Of a stretch of DNA of 64,000 bases, positions 56,763-64,000 are shown piece by piece. Under the pieces are notes generated by a model. It saw nothing but the letters and a program-made list of their open reading frames with translations. It was not told the DNA's origin and ran no database searches. A program made the position numbers and the translations under genes. How positions within the stretch are numbered: position 1 is the stretch's first letter; every line of letters starts with the position of its first letter. Origin of the DNA: a virus; the IMG/VR virus record IMGVR_UViG_3300031595_000166, positions 93,263 through 157,262 of that record; one strand, given 5' to 3'.

Positions 56763-56783
56763 ATGGAACCTTTTGATGTGCGT

Positions 56784-56813
56784 ATAGTATAGCAACTGGA
56801 CGCTGGAAGTCAA
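56784..56813 (-). promoter_or_regulatory. Sigma-70 type promoter
   Basis: TTGACT (56808-56813), 18-base spacer, TACTAT (56784-56789), leftward, directly after the terminator at 56816-56861. Confidence 0.65.
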
Positions 56814-56815
56814 GG

Positions 56816-56861
56816 GGGTGAAAAAGAAAAACCCATCCGAAGCGCGTGCTCTGGATGGGTT
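56816..56861 (-). terminator. Rho-independent terminator
   Basis: AACCCATCC and GGATGGGTT (56853-56861 and 56830-56838) form the stem, followed leftward by TTTTTCTTTTTC. It ends the transcript containing tRNA-Lys, and a new promoter follows at once. Confidence 0.85.
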
Positions 56862-56996
56862 AATGTAAGCAACTTGAACACAAGTGTGGAAGATAGCGCC
56901 CTTATGAAGGGAATCCAATTACAACCGTCGAGGGGAGGATGTGCTATTGTAATTGGCAACGCTCAATTGAGTTTTGATTGCTTACCTAAGCTGTTG

Positions 56997-57070
56997 TGGA
57001 TCTCCTCAGATTTGAACTGAGCCTAAAGGATTAAAAGTCCACTGTGCTAAGCCACTAACACTAGAGATCC
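56997..57070 (-). tRNA. tRNA-Lys (TTT)
   Basis: 74 bases. Acceptor GGATCTC pairs with GAGATCC, discriminator A, anticodon loop CTTTTAA (TTT), T arm CTCAG-TTCAAAT-CTGAG. The anticodon stem has a G-T pair and a mismatch (GTGGA/TCCTT), so it is less regular than the other tRNAs. CCA is not encoded. Bases 56862-56996 and 57071-57146 around it hold no gene that I can see. Confidence 0.88.
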
Positions 57071-57146
57071 ATTCCCCGAATAAGCATCGATAGGACACGC
57101 TCTTCCGCCACCGCGACAACATTGTTGATACCAATGTTGATACGAC

Positions 57147-57299
57147 CTAATACTTATCTTCCTTACGAACCCAAACAACTGTGGGCGGAAGAGGCAAACC
57201 AAACGCTTCCCTAAACCTAAACCACCTATAACTCCAACTATACCCTCGTTGCCACGTCTCTTTAAGACAACGATACCTTAGGATTAGATTCTTGATCAT
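57147..57299 (-). CDS. Basic 50-residue protein
   Basis: MIKNLILRYRCLKETWQRGY then SWSYRWFRFREAFG, rich in Arg/Trp/Tyr, with end VVWVRKEDKY. ATGA-coupled to the cysteine-rich gene upstream. It could bind nucleic acid. No family recognised. Confidence 0.55.
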   Translation of the reverse strand: MIKNLILRYRCLKETWQRGYSWSYRWFRFREAFGLPLPPTVVWVRKEDKY

Positions 57300-57442
57300 T
57301 GTTTCTTCTCTTCCTCTTTACGTTTTGCTTCCGCTTTCTTTGCACCGCGACAGGAATAACATTCGCAGAGACACAAGGATGCTCCGTATTCATAACAGCA
57401 ACATCCATCTGCATTACAGCCGTAGTATAGTTGTGCTGGCAT
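57296..57442 (-). CDS. Cysteine-rich 48-residue protein
   Basis: MPAQLYYGCNADGCCCYEYG then SLCLCECYSCRG: eight cysteines in 23 residues, then a Lys/Glu-rich helix. A metallothionein-like or zinc-cluster protein. Start overlaps the upstream stop as TAATG. Confidence 0.65.
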   Translation of the reverse strand: MPAQLYYGCNADGCCCYEYGASLCLCECYSCRGAKKAEAKRKEEEKKQ

Positions 57443-57756
57443 TACTCCGAAGCCTTTTCTTCCGTTGTTTCAACAACAACGCTATCGTCCTTCACGTGAA
57501 TGCTCTTCAAGAACTTCGTCTTCTCTTCGCCTTCGAACGGCATCGGACGACCAAGAAGTTTCCAAGCATACTGGCGAACGTGATAGTTATCTGCATTGAC
57601 AGTAGCCCCAGGATTTTTCGGATCCCTTTTCTTGAACGGATCCTCCATCGATAGAAACTTCTCTGGCGGACACTCGCCATTCTTCATCGCCTTGATTGCC
57701 TGAGCTCGCGTGTAAACCTTCTCTGCCTTGACTTTATTCTTGTTATTATTACCCAT
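57442..57756 (-). CDS. Basic protein, 104 residues
   Basis: MGNNNKNKVKAEKVYTRAQA, KRDPKNPGATVNADNYHVRQ, YAWKLLGRPMPFEGEEKT. Basic N-terminus and acidic C-terminus; AGGAGAA before ATG. The family is not recognised, although the body looks like small phage DNA-associated proteins. Confidence 0.72.
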   Translation of the reverse strand: MGNNNKNKVKAEKVYTRAQAIKAMKNGECPPEKFLSMEDPFKKRDPKNPGATVNADNYHVRQYAWKLLGRPMPFEGEEKTKFLKSIHVKDDSVVVETTEEKASE

Positions 57757-57796
57757 GTTAATTCTCCTGGTTGATTACCATTTCTGAATTGATTGA

Positions 57797-57970
57797 CTAA
57801 CGACCTGACTTACGATACTGCAAACCAAAAAACGCAAACAAAAATCCGAACCCAATAAACACACAAGCAATTACCACGCGCATTGATCCGTGTCCGTTAG
57901 TGAACATACTCCATACACCAAACAATACATAGAACAATGCGAGGACAAAACGCTTCGTTGAAGACTTCAT
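57797..57970 (-). CDS. Two-span membrane protein, 57 residues
   Basis: FVLALFYVLFGVWSMF and VVIACVFIGFGFLFAFFGL are the spans, with basic ends. ATGA-coupled to the gene upstream. Confidence 0.6.
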   Translation of the reverse strand: MKSSTKRFVLALFYVLFGVWSMFTNGHGSMRVVIACVFIGFGFLFAFFGLQYRKSGR

Positions 57971-58278
57971 GACTGCTTACAACTTTCTGCAACTACGCTA
58001 AGCATACTAAACTCAGCAACCACATCCGTATCATCCGAATGGTTCGCCAATGACTTAGCCGTCTGAACAATTTCCATCGGAGTGAAGTCGGCATACACGG
58101 ATGCCAACGATTCAAGTGGCAATTCCGATTCCGCATTACCGTCATACCACGGTAGCAATGAATCTGGAATGTGCTTCCGCATTTTCACAACATCAAAATC
58201 TGGCAACTGCATATGATTATGCAACAGTGCCATGAATAAACAGTCCATAGTTTTACGAGTAGCAAACTTTTTGCTCAT
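57967..58278 (-). CDS. Unknown helical protein, 103 residues
   Basis: MSKKFATRKTMDCLFMALLH, then LASVYADFTPMEIVQTAKSL. Soluble; ATGA overlaps both sides. No family recognised. Confidence 0.72.
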   Translation of the reverse strand: MSKKFATRKTMDCLFMALLHNHMQLPDFDVVKMRKHIPDSLLPWYDGNAESELPLESLASVYADFTPMEIVQTAKSLANHSDDTDVVAEFSMLSVVAESCKQS

Positions 58279-58460
58279 ACAGATCTCCTATTTTCGTAAA
58301 CGATTTTCATCGTCCAAGCAATACATGACAGCACGCCATAACAGACAAAAAACGCACCAACAATATACCATACCAATGAGCGAGTTCCATGGAACATAAT
58401 GCTAAGCCCACAAACAATATTCCAAACTGATATTACAAGCTCAAACCAATTGCTTTTCAT
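58275..58460 (-). CDS. Two-span membrane protein, 61 residues
   Basis: FELVISVWNIVCGLSIMFHG and LVWYIVGAFFVCYGVLSCIA are the spans. It resembles in length and pattern the next gene (58457), probably an old duplicate. ATGA-coupled. Confidence 0.68.
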   Translation of the reverse strand: MKSNWFELVISVWNIVCGLSIMFHGTRSLVWYIVGAFFVCYGVLSCIAWTMKIVYENRRSV

Positions 58461-58618
58461 TTTAACTCACTAGGTATTACAGTATATACCATATATGCAC
58501 CAAGACCAATCAACCACACACCAAGACCAATCAATAATGCTGAATGCGGCGGGGAAATGATATCATATAAGCCAACACAGATATCTGCCAGTCCTATAAC
58601 TAACCAAAAACTCTTCAT
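58457..58618 (-). CDS. Two-span membrane protein, 53 residues
   Basis: From MKSFWLVIGLADICVGLYDI; second span ALLIGLGVWLIGLGAYMVY. The ATG at 58616-58618 is used because AGGAAAA lies before it. Promoter about 85 bases upstream. Confidence 0.65.
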   Translation of the reverse strand: MKSFWLVIGLADICVGLYDIISPPHSALLIGLGVWLIGLGAYMVYTVIPSELK

Positions 58619-58703
58619 ATGAATTTTCCTATTGTGTGTTATGGCGCGCTCGGAATTGATACCGATCTCATCTCTATGGATTAACACGCGCTCATCAACT
58701 TAC

Positions 58704-58732
58704 AATCTAACCACGCCCAGCAGACTTGTCAA
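58704..58732 (-). promoter_or_regulatory. Sigma-70 type promoter
   Basis: TTGACA (58727-58732), 17-base spacer, TAGATT (58704-58709), leftward; it leads into the run of small membrane proteins at 57.1-58.6 kb. Confidence 0.75.
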
Positions 58733-58787
58733 GCCCAGCCAGCCCAGCGATATACCGTATACAAACCAACAATTAGCATCACGCCAA

Positions 58788-59303
58788 TCATTTACTGACA
58801 GACAATGACAAGTCAGCAACCATCGTGTAATGAACATCAACCGCAGACGCAGGCACACACGTGCTTAGATCAACAGTGATGGTAGCACTACCAGTAGTAA
58901 GAATACCAACAAGGGTTGCATTGTCAAGCAGAATCGGAAGCGGAACGACACCATTGACGGGAGTAAAATCCGTTTCAGACAACAGTTGTTGTGGTTGATT
59001 GTCATTGTTGATGAACACGCGTGCGTGCTTGAACGATGATAGATCACCAGACAACTGGTTCTCAGTGAAGACAACAGTAAGCGTACCATTCTTCTTCAAC
59101 TGCGAAAGAGGATCATGAATATCAATCGTCGTGCTTTGAGTTGTAGTGAAGACGGTTGCATTGGAACAGATTGGAGGAGAGAAACCACCGAGTGATGGTA
59201 GAGCGAATTGCATATCTTCATTGACAACAATGGTATCTGAAAGAGTTCCAGATACACACGCACACACACTTGCACACGCGAGCATAGATAGTAGAGTTTT
59301 CAT
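58788..59303 (-). CDS. Beta-rich lipoprotein, 171 residues
   Basis: MKTLLSMLACASVCACVSG carries a lipobox (Cys14 or Cys16). The mature part is Thr/Ser/Val-rich with strands (GTLTVVFTENQL, SATITVDLSTC, VHYTMVADLSLSV), like small immunoglobulin-type surface domains of myxobacteria. Function unknown. Confidence 0.75.
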   Translation of the reverse strand: MKTLLSMLACASVCACVSGTLSDTIVVNEDMQFALPSLGGFSPPICSNATVFTTTQSTTIDIHDPLSQLKKNGTLTVVFTENQLSGDLSSFKHARVFINNDNQPQQLLSETDFTPVNGVVPLPILLDNATLVGILTTGSATITVDLSTCVPASAVDVHYTMVADLSLSVSK

Positions 59304-59320
59304 TGTTCGATTTCCTTTTA

Positions 59321-59707
59321 TTAGATCGCTGTTAGCTTATACTTCTTGCCATCAATCTCAACTTCTTTACCATCGCAAGGATCGGATTGCTTGTTGAGTT
59401 TTGCAACTTCCAGTTTCCAATCGGCTTCGGAATATTGCTTGTCATTGAGATACCAGTATTTGGTTCCATTAGTAAACTCAACAGCAGGTCCATCTTCTCG
59501 ATGATATTTGCCATTGAGATACCAACATTTGTTTCCCTTAGTATCCTCAATAGCAGGTCCATCTTTCCGATGGAGATTGCCATTGAGATACCATTCTTTG
59601 TTTCCATTAGCATACTCAACAGCAGGTCCATCTTCTCGATGACATTTGCCATTGAGAAACCATTCGCGAGTTCCGTTGTCGTAAACCTTTACAGTGTATT
59701 CAATCAT
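59321..59707 (-). CDS. Family M WYLNGK-repeat protein, tail type 2
   Basis: 128 residues. Head MIEYTVKVYDNGTREWFLNG, four repeats, then a different end: KQYSEADWKLEVAKLNKQSD followed by GKEVEIDGKKYKLTAI. This second tail lacks the leucine run and is shared by three copies at 59-62.5 kb only. Confidence 0.85.
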   Translation of the reverse strand: MIEYTVKVYDNGTREWFLNGKCHREDGPAVEYANGNKEWYLNGNLHRKDGPAIEDTKGNKCWYLNGKYHREDGPAVEFTNGTKYWYLNDKQYSEADWKLEVAKLNKQSDPCDGKEVEIDGKKYKLTAI

Positions 59708-59721
59708 TTGATTTTACCCTC

Positions 59722-60552
59722 TCAAAACAACCAATCAAAACCAAGTTTTCCCGCGGGACTAACAAGGCTAACATTCGGATTGCCAATCGAAACACCTGAT
59801 GGCAACGTGAATGCATTACCAAAATGGCTTACATTCGCATCAATGTGCACGACACCACCACGCACGAAGAAACGAAAATGCCTACGAGAACCGAACTCAA
59901 AACCAAGCAGAGCATCCTCATATGTATATGCAATAACCGGACTGCTCTTGACATTAGGAACAGAGGACGGGAAGAAACCACCACCATCAAAAGTTAGAGT
60001 AAGACTAACAGGAGACTTGAATGGATCAAGAGTTGCGTGTCCTGAAAGACCTTCACCAACATAATTGTAGTTGCCGCCAACACCAACCTTCAACCACGGA
60101 AGGAACGGGCTAACGAGAAGACCAATCTCCGCTCCACCGGGAAAACCAACGCTTGAATACAAACCCGCATGGAGCTTATACGGACTTGAACTACTAATGT
60201 CAGGATGGTATTCCGTTCGATAGTTCGGCTGCGCGACCGGCTCAGACTGAACTGGCACAGCAGTAGGGACAGACACAGTCGAACTATTCCAACCGGGCGG
60301 AACAACAAGCTGATTCGGCACAACCAATTGAGATTCAATTGATGGAACGATCAACTCAGGTTGAGCAACAGGAGGCGCAGTAATCTGATTGACGATATCA
60401 TTCGCAATCTGCGTATCAGAGTGGACAGTTTTCGATGCATCATCAACAACAGTCTCGCTATTATTCGACGGACTCTCTTGCGCCATTGCAGTGGTTGCAA
60501 CGCTAACAACGCACAATGCAAACAGTGAGCTAATGATCTCTCTCGTATTCAT
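59722..60552 (-). CDS. Outer-membrane beta-barrel protein
   Basis: 276 residues from MNTREIISSLFALCVVSVAT with cleavage near TTAMA-QE; start set by ATGA at 60549-60552. A Pro/Val/Gln-rich periplasmic linker (about 60-125) precedes about eight amphipathic strands (GVGGNYNYVGEG, VSLTLTFDGGGFF, RHFRFFVRGGVVHI) and ends in AGKLGFDWLF with a terminal Phe, the outer-membrane sorting signal. Confidence 0.82.
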   Translation of the reverse strand: MNTREIISSLFALCVVSVATTAMAQESPSNNSETVVDDASKTVHSDTQIANDIVNQITAPPVAQPELIVPSIESQLVVPNQLVVPPGWNSSTVSVPTAVPVQSEPVAQPNYRTEYHPDISSSSPYKLHAGLYSSVGFPGGAEIGLLVSPFLPWLKVGVGGNYNYVGEGLSGHATLDPFKSPVSLTLTFDGGGFFPSSVPNVKSSPVIAYTYEDALLGFEFGSRRHFRFFVRGGVVHIDANVSHFGNAFTLPSGVSIGNPNVSLVSPAGKLGFDWLF

Positions 60553-60758
60553 TTCGGGTTCCTTTTGTTGACAAGCAGGCTGACAAACAATACCAACGAC
60601 AGAACAAACAATCCGTAATACGCACCAGTCATAGCAATGATCCACCAAGCATTATTCAACTTGATGCTAATGAATGTCATTAGAATACTACCAGCAAACC
60701 AAGCTGTTAGCAGAATGCTTCTATCTATAATAGACATATGCTTTGTTATTTCTCTCAT
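60549..60758 (-). CDS. Two-span membrane protein, 69 residues
   Basis: MREITKHMSIIDRSILLTAW with two spans and a basic end NKRNPK. Start set by ATGA at 60755-60758 rather than the ATG six bases earlier. Confidence 0.7.
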   Translation of the reverse strand: MREITKHMSIIDRSILLTAWFAGSILMTFISIKLNNAWWIIAMTGAYYGLFVLSLVLFVSLLVNKRNPK

Positions 60759-61123
60759 AAACAACTCTCTGTCTGAGCATCGTTATGCCCTTCTAATTCA
60801 AGTTCCTTATCCAACTCTTGTTCAATCTTCTGCAACTCAATGCGAAGTTTCTTTTGCTCAATCGATTTTTGAAGTCGAATCGTTTCCTTTTTTTCTCTAC
60901 TAACCTTTTTGTAGGAAGAGATTCTTGCACCTATGTGTATGCAGAATAGAAACAGCTCTGTCATGTGAAGAACTTCCCATGTAAGAACTACTGGCCAGAA
61001 CAAACCATAAACAAAAGAACGTTCCCCATCGTAATCATTATACTTTGCTTTTATATATCCAGCATAGCACGAACCAACAACAGCATAGGTAAATATGCTT
61101 GCTAAGACAATTGATATACTCAT
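60755..61123 (-). CDS. Two-span membrane protein with coiled-coil end, 122 residues
   Basis: ISIVLASIFTYAVVGSCYAG and FVYGLFWPVVLTWEVLHMTE are spans; then a basic/acidic helix (ETIRLQKSIEQKKLRIELQK). ATGA-coupled at both ends. No family recognised. Confidence 0.7.
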   Translation of the reverse strand: MSISIVLASIFTYAVVGSCYAGYIKAKYNDYDGERSFVYGLFWPVVLTWEVLHMTELFLFCIHIGARISSYKKVSREKKETIRLQKSIEQKKLRIELQKIEQELDKELELEGHNDAQTESCL

Positions 61124-61413
61124 GCTATTTCCTCAAAATCAATATCGATACACGGCAACACGAACTCGCCAACAGAATCCAATTGACTATGATGAAAGAT
61201 GGTTCCAACGAGTTTCTTTACTACCTTATTGCCGAGAGTTCCAGTCTCATATTCAGCATTGAATATTGCAGTCGTTGCTCTCCAATGATTGGAGTCAACT
61301 TCGAAGTGTGTGATTTTTACTTCGTGTTTTACTGCACGATGAAGAGCAGAACGAAGCGCTTGTTTCACTCCGAAGTTCGGTGCAATGAAGATATGAACAT
61401 TGTTGATACGCAT
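61120..61413 (-). CDS. Unknown protein, 97 residues
   Basis: MRINNVHIFIAPNFGVKQAL, alpha/beta pattern with KITHFEVDSNHWRATTAIF and an acidic end IDIDFEEIA. No family recognised. ATGA-coupled to the membrane protein. Confidence 0.7.
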   Translation of the reverse strand: MRINNVHIFIAPNFGVKQALRSALHRAVKHEVKITHFEVDSNHWRATTAIFNAEYETGTLGNKVVKKLVGTIFHHSQLDSVGEFVLPCIDIDFEEIA

Positions 61414-61416
61414 TGG

Positions 61417-61824
61417 TTATACTGCCACCAACTTATACTTCTTGCCATCAATATCAACTTCTTTGCCATCACAAGGATCGGGTCGCTTGTGTAGTTTTGC
61501 AACTTCAAGTTTCCAATTGGCTTCGGAATAATATTTGTCATTGAGATACCAAGATTTGGTTCCATCAGCACATTCAACAGCAGGACCATCTTCCCGATGA
61601 CGTTTGCCATTGAGATACCAACATTTGCTTCCATCAGCAAACTCAACAGCAGGTAGCGAAACTCCTGTTTCGCTTCTATCTTCTCGATGACATTTGCCAT
61701 TGAGATACCAAGATTTGTATCCATTAGTAAACTCAACAGCAGGTCCATCTTCTCGATGATATTTGCCATTCAGATGCCATTCACGAGTCCCGTTAGAGTA
61801 AACCTTTACAGTGTATTCAATCAT
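61417..61824 (-). CDS. Family M WYLNGK-repeat protein, tail type 2
   Basis: 135 residues from MIEYTVKVYSNGTREWHLNG; this ATG is better spaced from AGGAT than the one at 61830. Four repeats, one long form (HREDRSETGVSLPAVEFAD). End NWKLEVAKLHKRPDPCDGKE then VDIDGKKYKLVAV. Confidence 0.84.
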   Translation of the reverse strand: MIEYTVKVYSNGTREWHLNGKYHREDGPAVEFTNGYKSWYLNGKCHREDRSETGVSLPAVEFADGSKCWYLNGKRHREDGPAVECADGTKSWYLNDKYYSEANWKLEVAKLHKRPDPCDGKEVDIDGKKYKLVAV

Positions 61825-61834
61825 TAACATTATC

Positions 61835-62056
61835 CTATACCGAGTATTTCAGTTGAACGATATTCTCTTTGCCATTAGTGTCAATGAGAATTAGCCTTGG
61901 CGTTTCCGTATGAAGAATTGCGGTCGGGCAAGTAAAACCTTTCTTGAACTCACCGATATCAATTAGGAGTTTCACATTTGAAAACACCCAGTGAGTTTCG
62001 CTAATGTCAGTAGGAGAACCAGAATTGTATGAGATGATATTGTTGATTGCTTTCAT
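61835..62056 (-). CDS. Unknown beta-rich protein, 73 residues
   Basis: MKAINNIISYNSGSPTDISE, then TCPTAILHTETPRLILIDTN. No family recognised. Lies between two type 2 family M genes. Confidence 0.7.
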   Translation of the reverse strand: MKAINNIISYNSGSPTDISETHWVFSNVKLLIDIGEFKKGFTCPTAILHTETPRLILIDTNGKENIVQLKYSV

Positions 62057-62073
62057 TGCTTTGTTCCTTGTAT

Positions 62074-62484
62074 TTAGATTGCCGTTAGTTTATACTTCTT
62101 ACCATCAATCTCAACTTCTTTACCATCGCAAGGATCGGGTCGCTTGTGTAGTTTTGCAACTTCAAGTTTCCAATTGGCTTCGGAATAATTCATATTATTG
62201 AGATACCAGTATTTGTCTCCATTAGCATACTCAATAGCAGGTCCGTCTTCCCGATGACGATTGCCATTGAGAAACCAATGTTTGGTTCCATTAGCATACT
62301 CAATAGCAGGACATGTCAATCCCGTTTCGGGATTGATGTCTTCCCGATGACGTTTGCCATTGAGATACCAACATTTGTCTCCATTAGCAAACTCAACAGC
62401 AGGACCATCTTCCCGATGATGTTTGCCATTGAGATACCATTCACGAGTTCCGTTGTCGTGGACTTTTACCTTATATTCAATCAT
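62074..62484 (-). CDS. Family M WYLNGK-repeat protein, tail type 2
   Basis: 136 residues: head MIEYKVKVHDNGTREWYLNG, four repeats with one DINPETGLTCPAIEYA unit, then NWKLEVAKLHKRPDPCDGKE and VEIDGKKYKLTAI. The long-form unit matches those in type 1 copies, so repeats were exchanged between the two tail types. Confidence 0.85.
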   Translation of the reverse strand: MIEYKVKVHDNGTREWYLNGKHHREDGPAVEFANGDKCWYLNGKRHREDINPETGLTCPAIEYANGTKHWFLNGNRHREDGPAIEYANGDKYWYLNNMNYSEANWKLEVAKLHKRPDPCDGKEVEIDGKKYKLTAI

Positions 62485-62639
62485 TTTTGAGTGTCCTTCT
62501 TAGTTCCAAACTTTTCTTTGAGTTCATGAACAGCCCAACGAGCAAGTTCATTTCCAATTGTTGTTAGAATTGCAGTTGCAGTCATAACAATGATGTAAGG
62601 GCGCCAACTATCTTTCCAGTCTTCTTGTGGATTGAACAT
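62481..62639 (-). CDS. 52-residue single-span membrane protein
   Basis: MFNPQEDWKDSWRPYIIVMT then ATAILTTIGNELARWAVHEL: one span with a charged end. The start overlaps the upstream stop as TGATG. A pinholin-like or accessory role is possible but not supported. Confidence 0.6.
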   Translation of the reverse strand: MFNPQEDWKDSWRPYIIVMTATAILTTIGNELARWAVHELKEKFGTKKDTQK

Positions 62640-62821
62640 CACTTATGTGATTCCATTGTCTCTTTTGCCAATTCAATCAATCTAACTGGAACGCTTCCGT
62701 CCTCGGCATATAACCCGAGAAAATCACAAACTGCATCGGCAAGCAACTCTACATTACCGTCAAAATTGTTGCAGTTAGCACGCAACCAACCCTTTGCTTT
62801 TCGTTCCTCAACTGGCTTCAT
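62639..62821 (-). CDS. Unknown helical protein, 60 residues
   Basis: MKPVEERKAKGWLRANCNNF, then DGNVELLADAVCDFLGLYAE. Soluble, helical. ATGA-coupled to the gene upstream. No family recognised. Confidence 0.68.
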   Translation of the reverse strand: MKPVEERKAKGWLRANCNNFDGNVELLADAVCDFLGLYAEDGSVPVRLIELAKETMESHK

Positions 62822-63759
62822 TGATTACCTTTCTCAATTCTAAACTCAACATCCTTATCATAACTGGCTTTTATGATTTCTTCAAGAGTCTTCTCTGCTT
62901 GTTCAAGCACGAAGCGTTCGACTTCAAAAGTGGATTGAAACCGAGCCCGGCTGACGTCGATGGCGCGGTCGCTGCGCAAAATGTTTGCATCAAAATCAAA
63001 CCAACCATGAGTAGTGAGAACTTCTTTTGCACCACCTAATGGGTTTTTCGTGATGATGTAATTTTTTGAAGATTCAGTCTTATCGCATGGACAATTTACA
63101 TGCCAGACCTTCTTATCACAGACAGGAATGTCCTTTACCTTCTTTGCTGGCTTTGCTTTCTTCGTTCGCTTTGCGATATGAACTCGCCCATCGCTTGGAG
63201 GATTACGAAGACTCTTTACTACTTCGATTGCCTCATCACGATAGAACAATGTTGCATCACTCTTCTTGAATTGCCAACCACCAAGATACTCGTTCCAGTA
63301 TTCGAGTTGCATTACATTCTTGTCGTCCATAATCTCTTGACGGACAACATAATCGCAACCACCTGTATTAGTATACAGATCAGCCAGAGAATACTCATAT
63401 CCATAATCAACGATTGAATTACGCAAGTCTTTAATGATCTCCCTGCGTTCAGTTTCGTTAGTCTCATTATACCATAGATCACACAGAACATAAATGCCAG
63501 CATCCCTAAGCGCGAGTTCAATTACATCATCAATGAAGCCTTCACTTAGACCATTTTCTCGCATAGCACGTTCAATATCATATAGCATTCCATGCTGATG
63601 TTTGTTAGTCTTGAATGTAAGAACATCATCAACCTTCTTGTATATACTACCATTCCACATGATCATATCATCAGTGGAATGAACCACTGGCGGTGGCAAT
63701 AATGTGATTTGTGGCATAGCATTCTCAGGGATCACTAACTTGTATTCTAATTGAGCCAT
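62818..63759 (-). CDS. Unknown 313-residue protein
   Basis: MAQLEYKLVIPENAMPQITL, then an acidic helical region, a basic linker (RTKKAKPAKKVKD) and VCDKKVWHVNCPCDKTESSK, a possible cysteine site. Two-domain appearance. No family recognised. ATGA-coupled to the helical protein. Confidence 0.75.
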   Translation of the reverse strand: MAQLEYKLVIPENAMPQITLLPPPVVHSTDDMIMWNGSIYKKVDDVLTFKTNKHQHGMLYDIERAMRENGLSEGFIDDVIELALRDAGIYVLCDLWYNETNETERREIIKDLRNSIVDYGYEYSLADLYTNTGGCDYVVRQEIMDDKNVMQLEYWNEYLGGWQFKKSDATLFYRDEAIEVVKSLRNPPSDGRVHIAKRTKKAKPAKKVKDIPVCDKKVWHVNCPCDKTESSKNYIITKNPLGGAKEVLTTHGWFDFDANILRSDRAIDVSRARFQSTFEVERFVLEQAEKTLEEIIKASYDKDVEFRIEKGNQ

Positions 63760-63871
63760 ATCCTTTACCCTCTTTTCAGACTGCTACCAACATAAGCACG
63801 CGCGCACGCACGCGCAAGTGCCCTGCGTAGGATACCTTACTACATTACGGGCTTGTTCTTCTTACTCATTG

Positions 63872-64000
63872 TCATTCTTCATCTGCTGATTGTGGCTCAT
63901 CATGGTAAGTGCCATCATCCCATCGATATACACCAGTGTATATAACGAGCTGTCCTTTGTTGTCTGTATCCAACTCGCATGGGGCTACACCACTAACCAG
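63872..64000 (-). CDS. C-terminal end of a gene entering from the right
   Basis: 42 residues are visible ([20 protein letters not shown] and on to DEPQSADEE), with no start inside the window. Acidic tail. No family can be assigned from this fragment. The gap 63760-63871 holds no gene except a trivial 11-codon frame. Confidence 0.6.
   Translation of the reverse strand: MVSGVAPCELDTDNKGQLVIYTGVYRWDDGTYHDEPQSADEE

Overview
What it is. The window is AT-rich and almost entirely coding. From about 1.9 kb to the right edge nearly every gene lies on the minus strand. The genes are very short and joined by ATGA, TAATG or TGATG stop/start overlaps. There are four tRNA genes, one interrupted by a group I intron. 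No ribosomal protein, rRNA or core metabolic operon is visible. This layout fits an accessory stretch of a very large bacteriophage, or less likely a phage-like plasmid. Phage-type genes support this: a DUF7275-like nucleotidyltransferase, a short family usually found in phages, SPFH, SprT-like peptidases, a degenerate kinase and solitary methylase modules. No capsid, tail or terminase hallmark gene is seen. The host should be a Gram-negative bacterium: I count 14 lipoprotein-type signal peptides, a TolC-like channel, an OmpA protein and a second outer-membrane barrel. The DAG/DAS-rich and SSSG-rich lipoprotein at 26.7-27.6 kb and the HELAE..TDP lipoprotein at 25.5 kb look like myxobacterial surface proteins, so a Myxococcota-type host is a reasonable inference but not proven. 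At least ten minus-strand TTGACA-17-TATATT-like promoters suggest that the host sigma-70 polymerase is used.

Two paralogous families dominate. Family Z (about 35 copies at 1.9-7.7, 15.9-22.3 and 43.8-47.1 kb) are proteins of 60-100 residues with an N-terminal CPxC and Cys/His knuckle, a GKYxVxY strand motif, and a C-terminal helix ending ERIEKLLLL plus one residue. Family M (15 copies at 24.8-36.1, 43.1 and 59.3-62.5 kb) consists of 22-24-residue repeats of the type WYLNGKxHREDGPAxEYANG. Twelve M proteins end in IPQLDNK.IYGKE.L...LLLL and three in a different tail. A family H (two helical proteins) and several singletons also end in LLLL-type tails, so one C-terminal tag is shared by unrelated folds. 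This is the most unusual feature of the window.

Layout. 0-0.7 kb: truncated GT2 glycosyltransferase with two micro membrane proteins. 0.8-1.9 kb: plus-strand HTH/fibronectin fusion with its own terminator. 1.9-7.7 kb: Z array with a SprT-like peptidase and a minimal SET protein. 9.6-15.3 kb: an operon for an outer-membrane channel, periplasmic adaptor, processive GT2 synthase and GH16 glucanase, which looks like a polysaccharide synthesis/export machine. 15.4-15.6 kb: tRNA-Asn and tRNA-Cys. 15.9-22.3 kb: second Z array, interrupted by a plus-strand kinase-like gene. 22.3-28.6 kb: lipoproteins, a trypsin-like protease, tRNA-Leu with intron, and OmpA. 29-36 kb: M array with malate synthase and SPFH. 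36-45 kb: small membrane proteins and isocitrate lyase, which completes the glyoxylate shunt. 45-47 kb: ParB-like protein and more Z genes. 47.3-53.3 kb: GIY-YIG/helicase, membrane protein, and a methylase whose motifs are spread over three genes. 53.9-64 kb: small proteins, a second SprT, tRNA-Lys, an outer-membrane barrel and type-2 M proteins.

How it fits together (inference). The element appears to remodel the host envelope with lipoproteins, barrels, polysaccharide export and a protease. It supplies carbon-shunt enzymes, carries a restriction-like module, and expresses two amplified families of tagged small proteins whose common tail may dock them to one partner.
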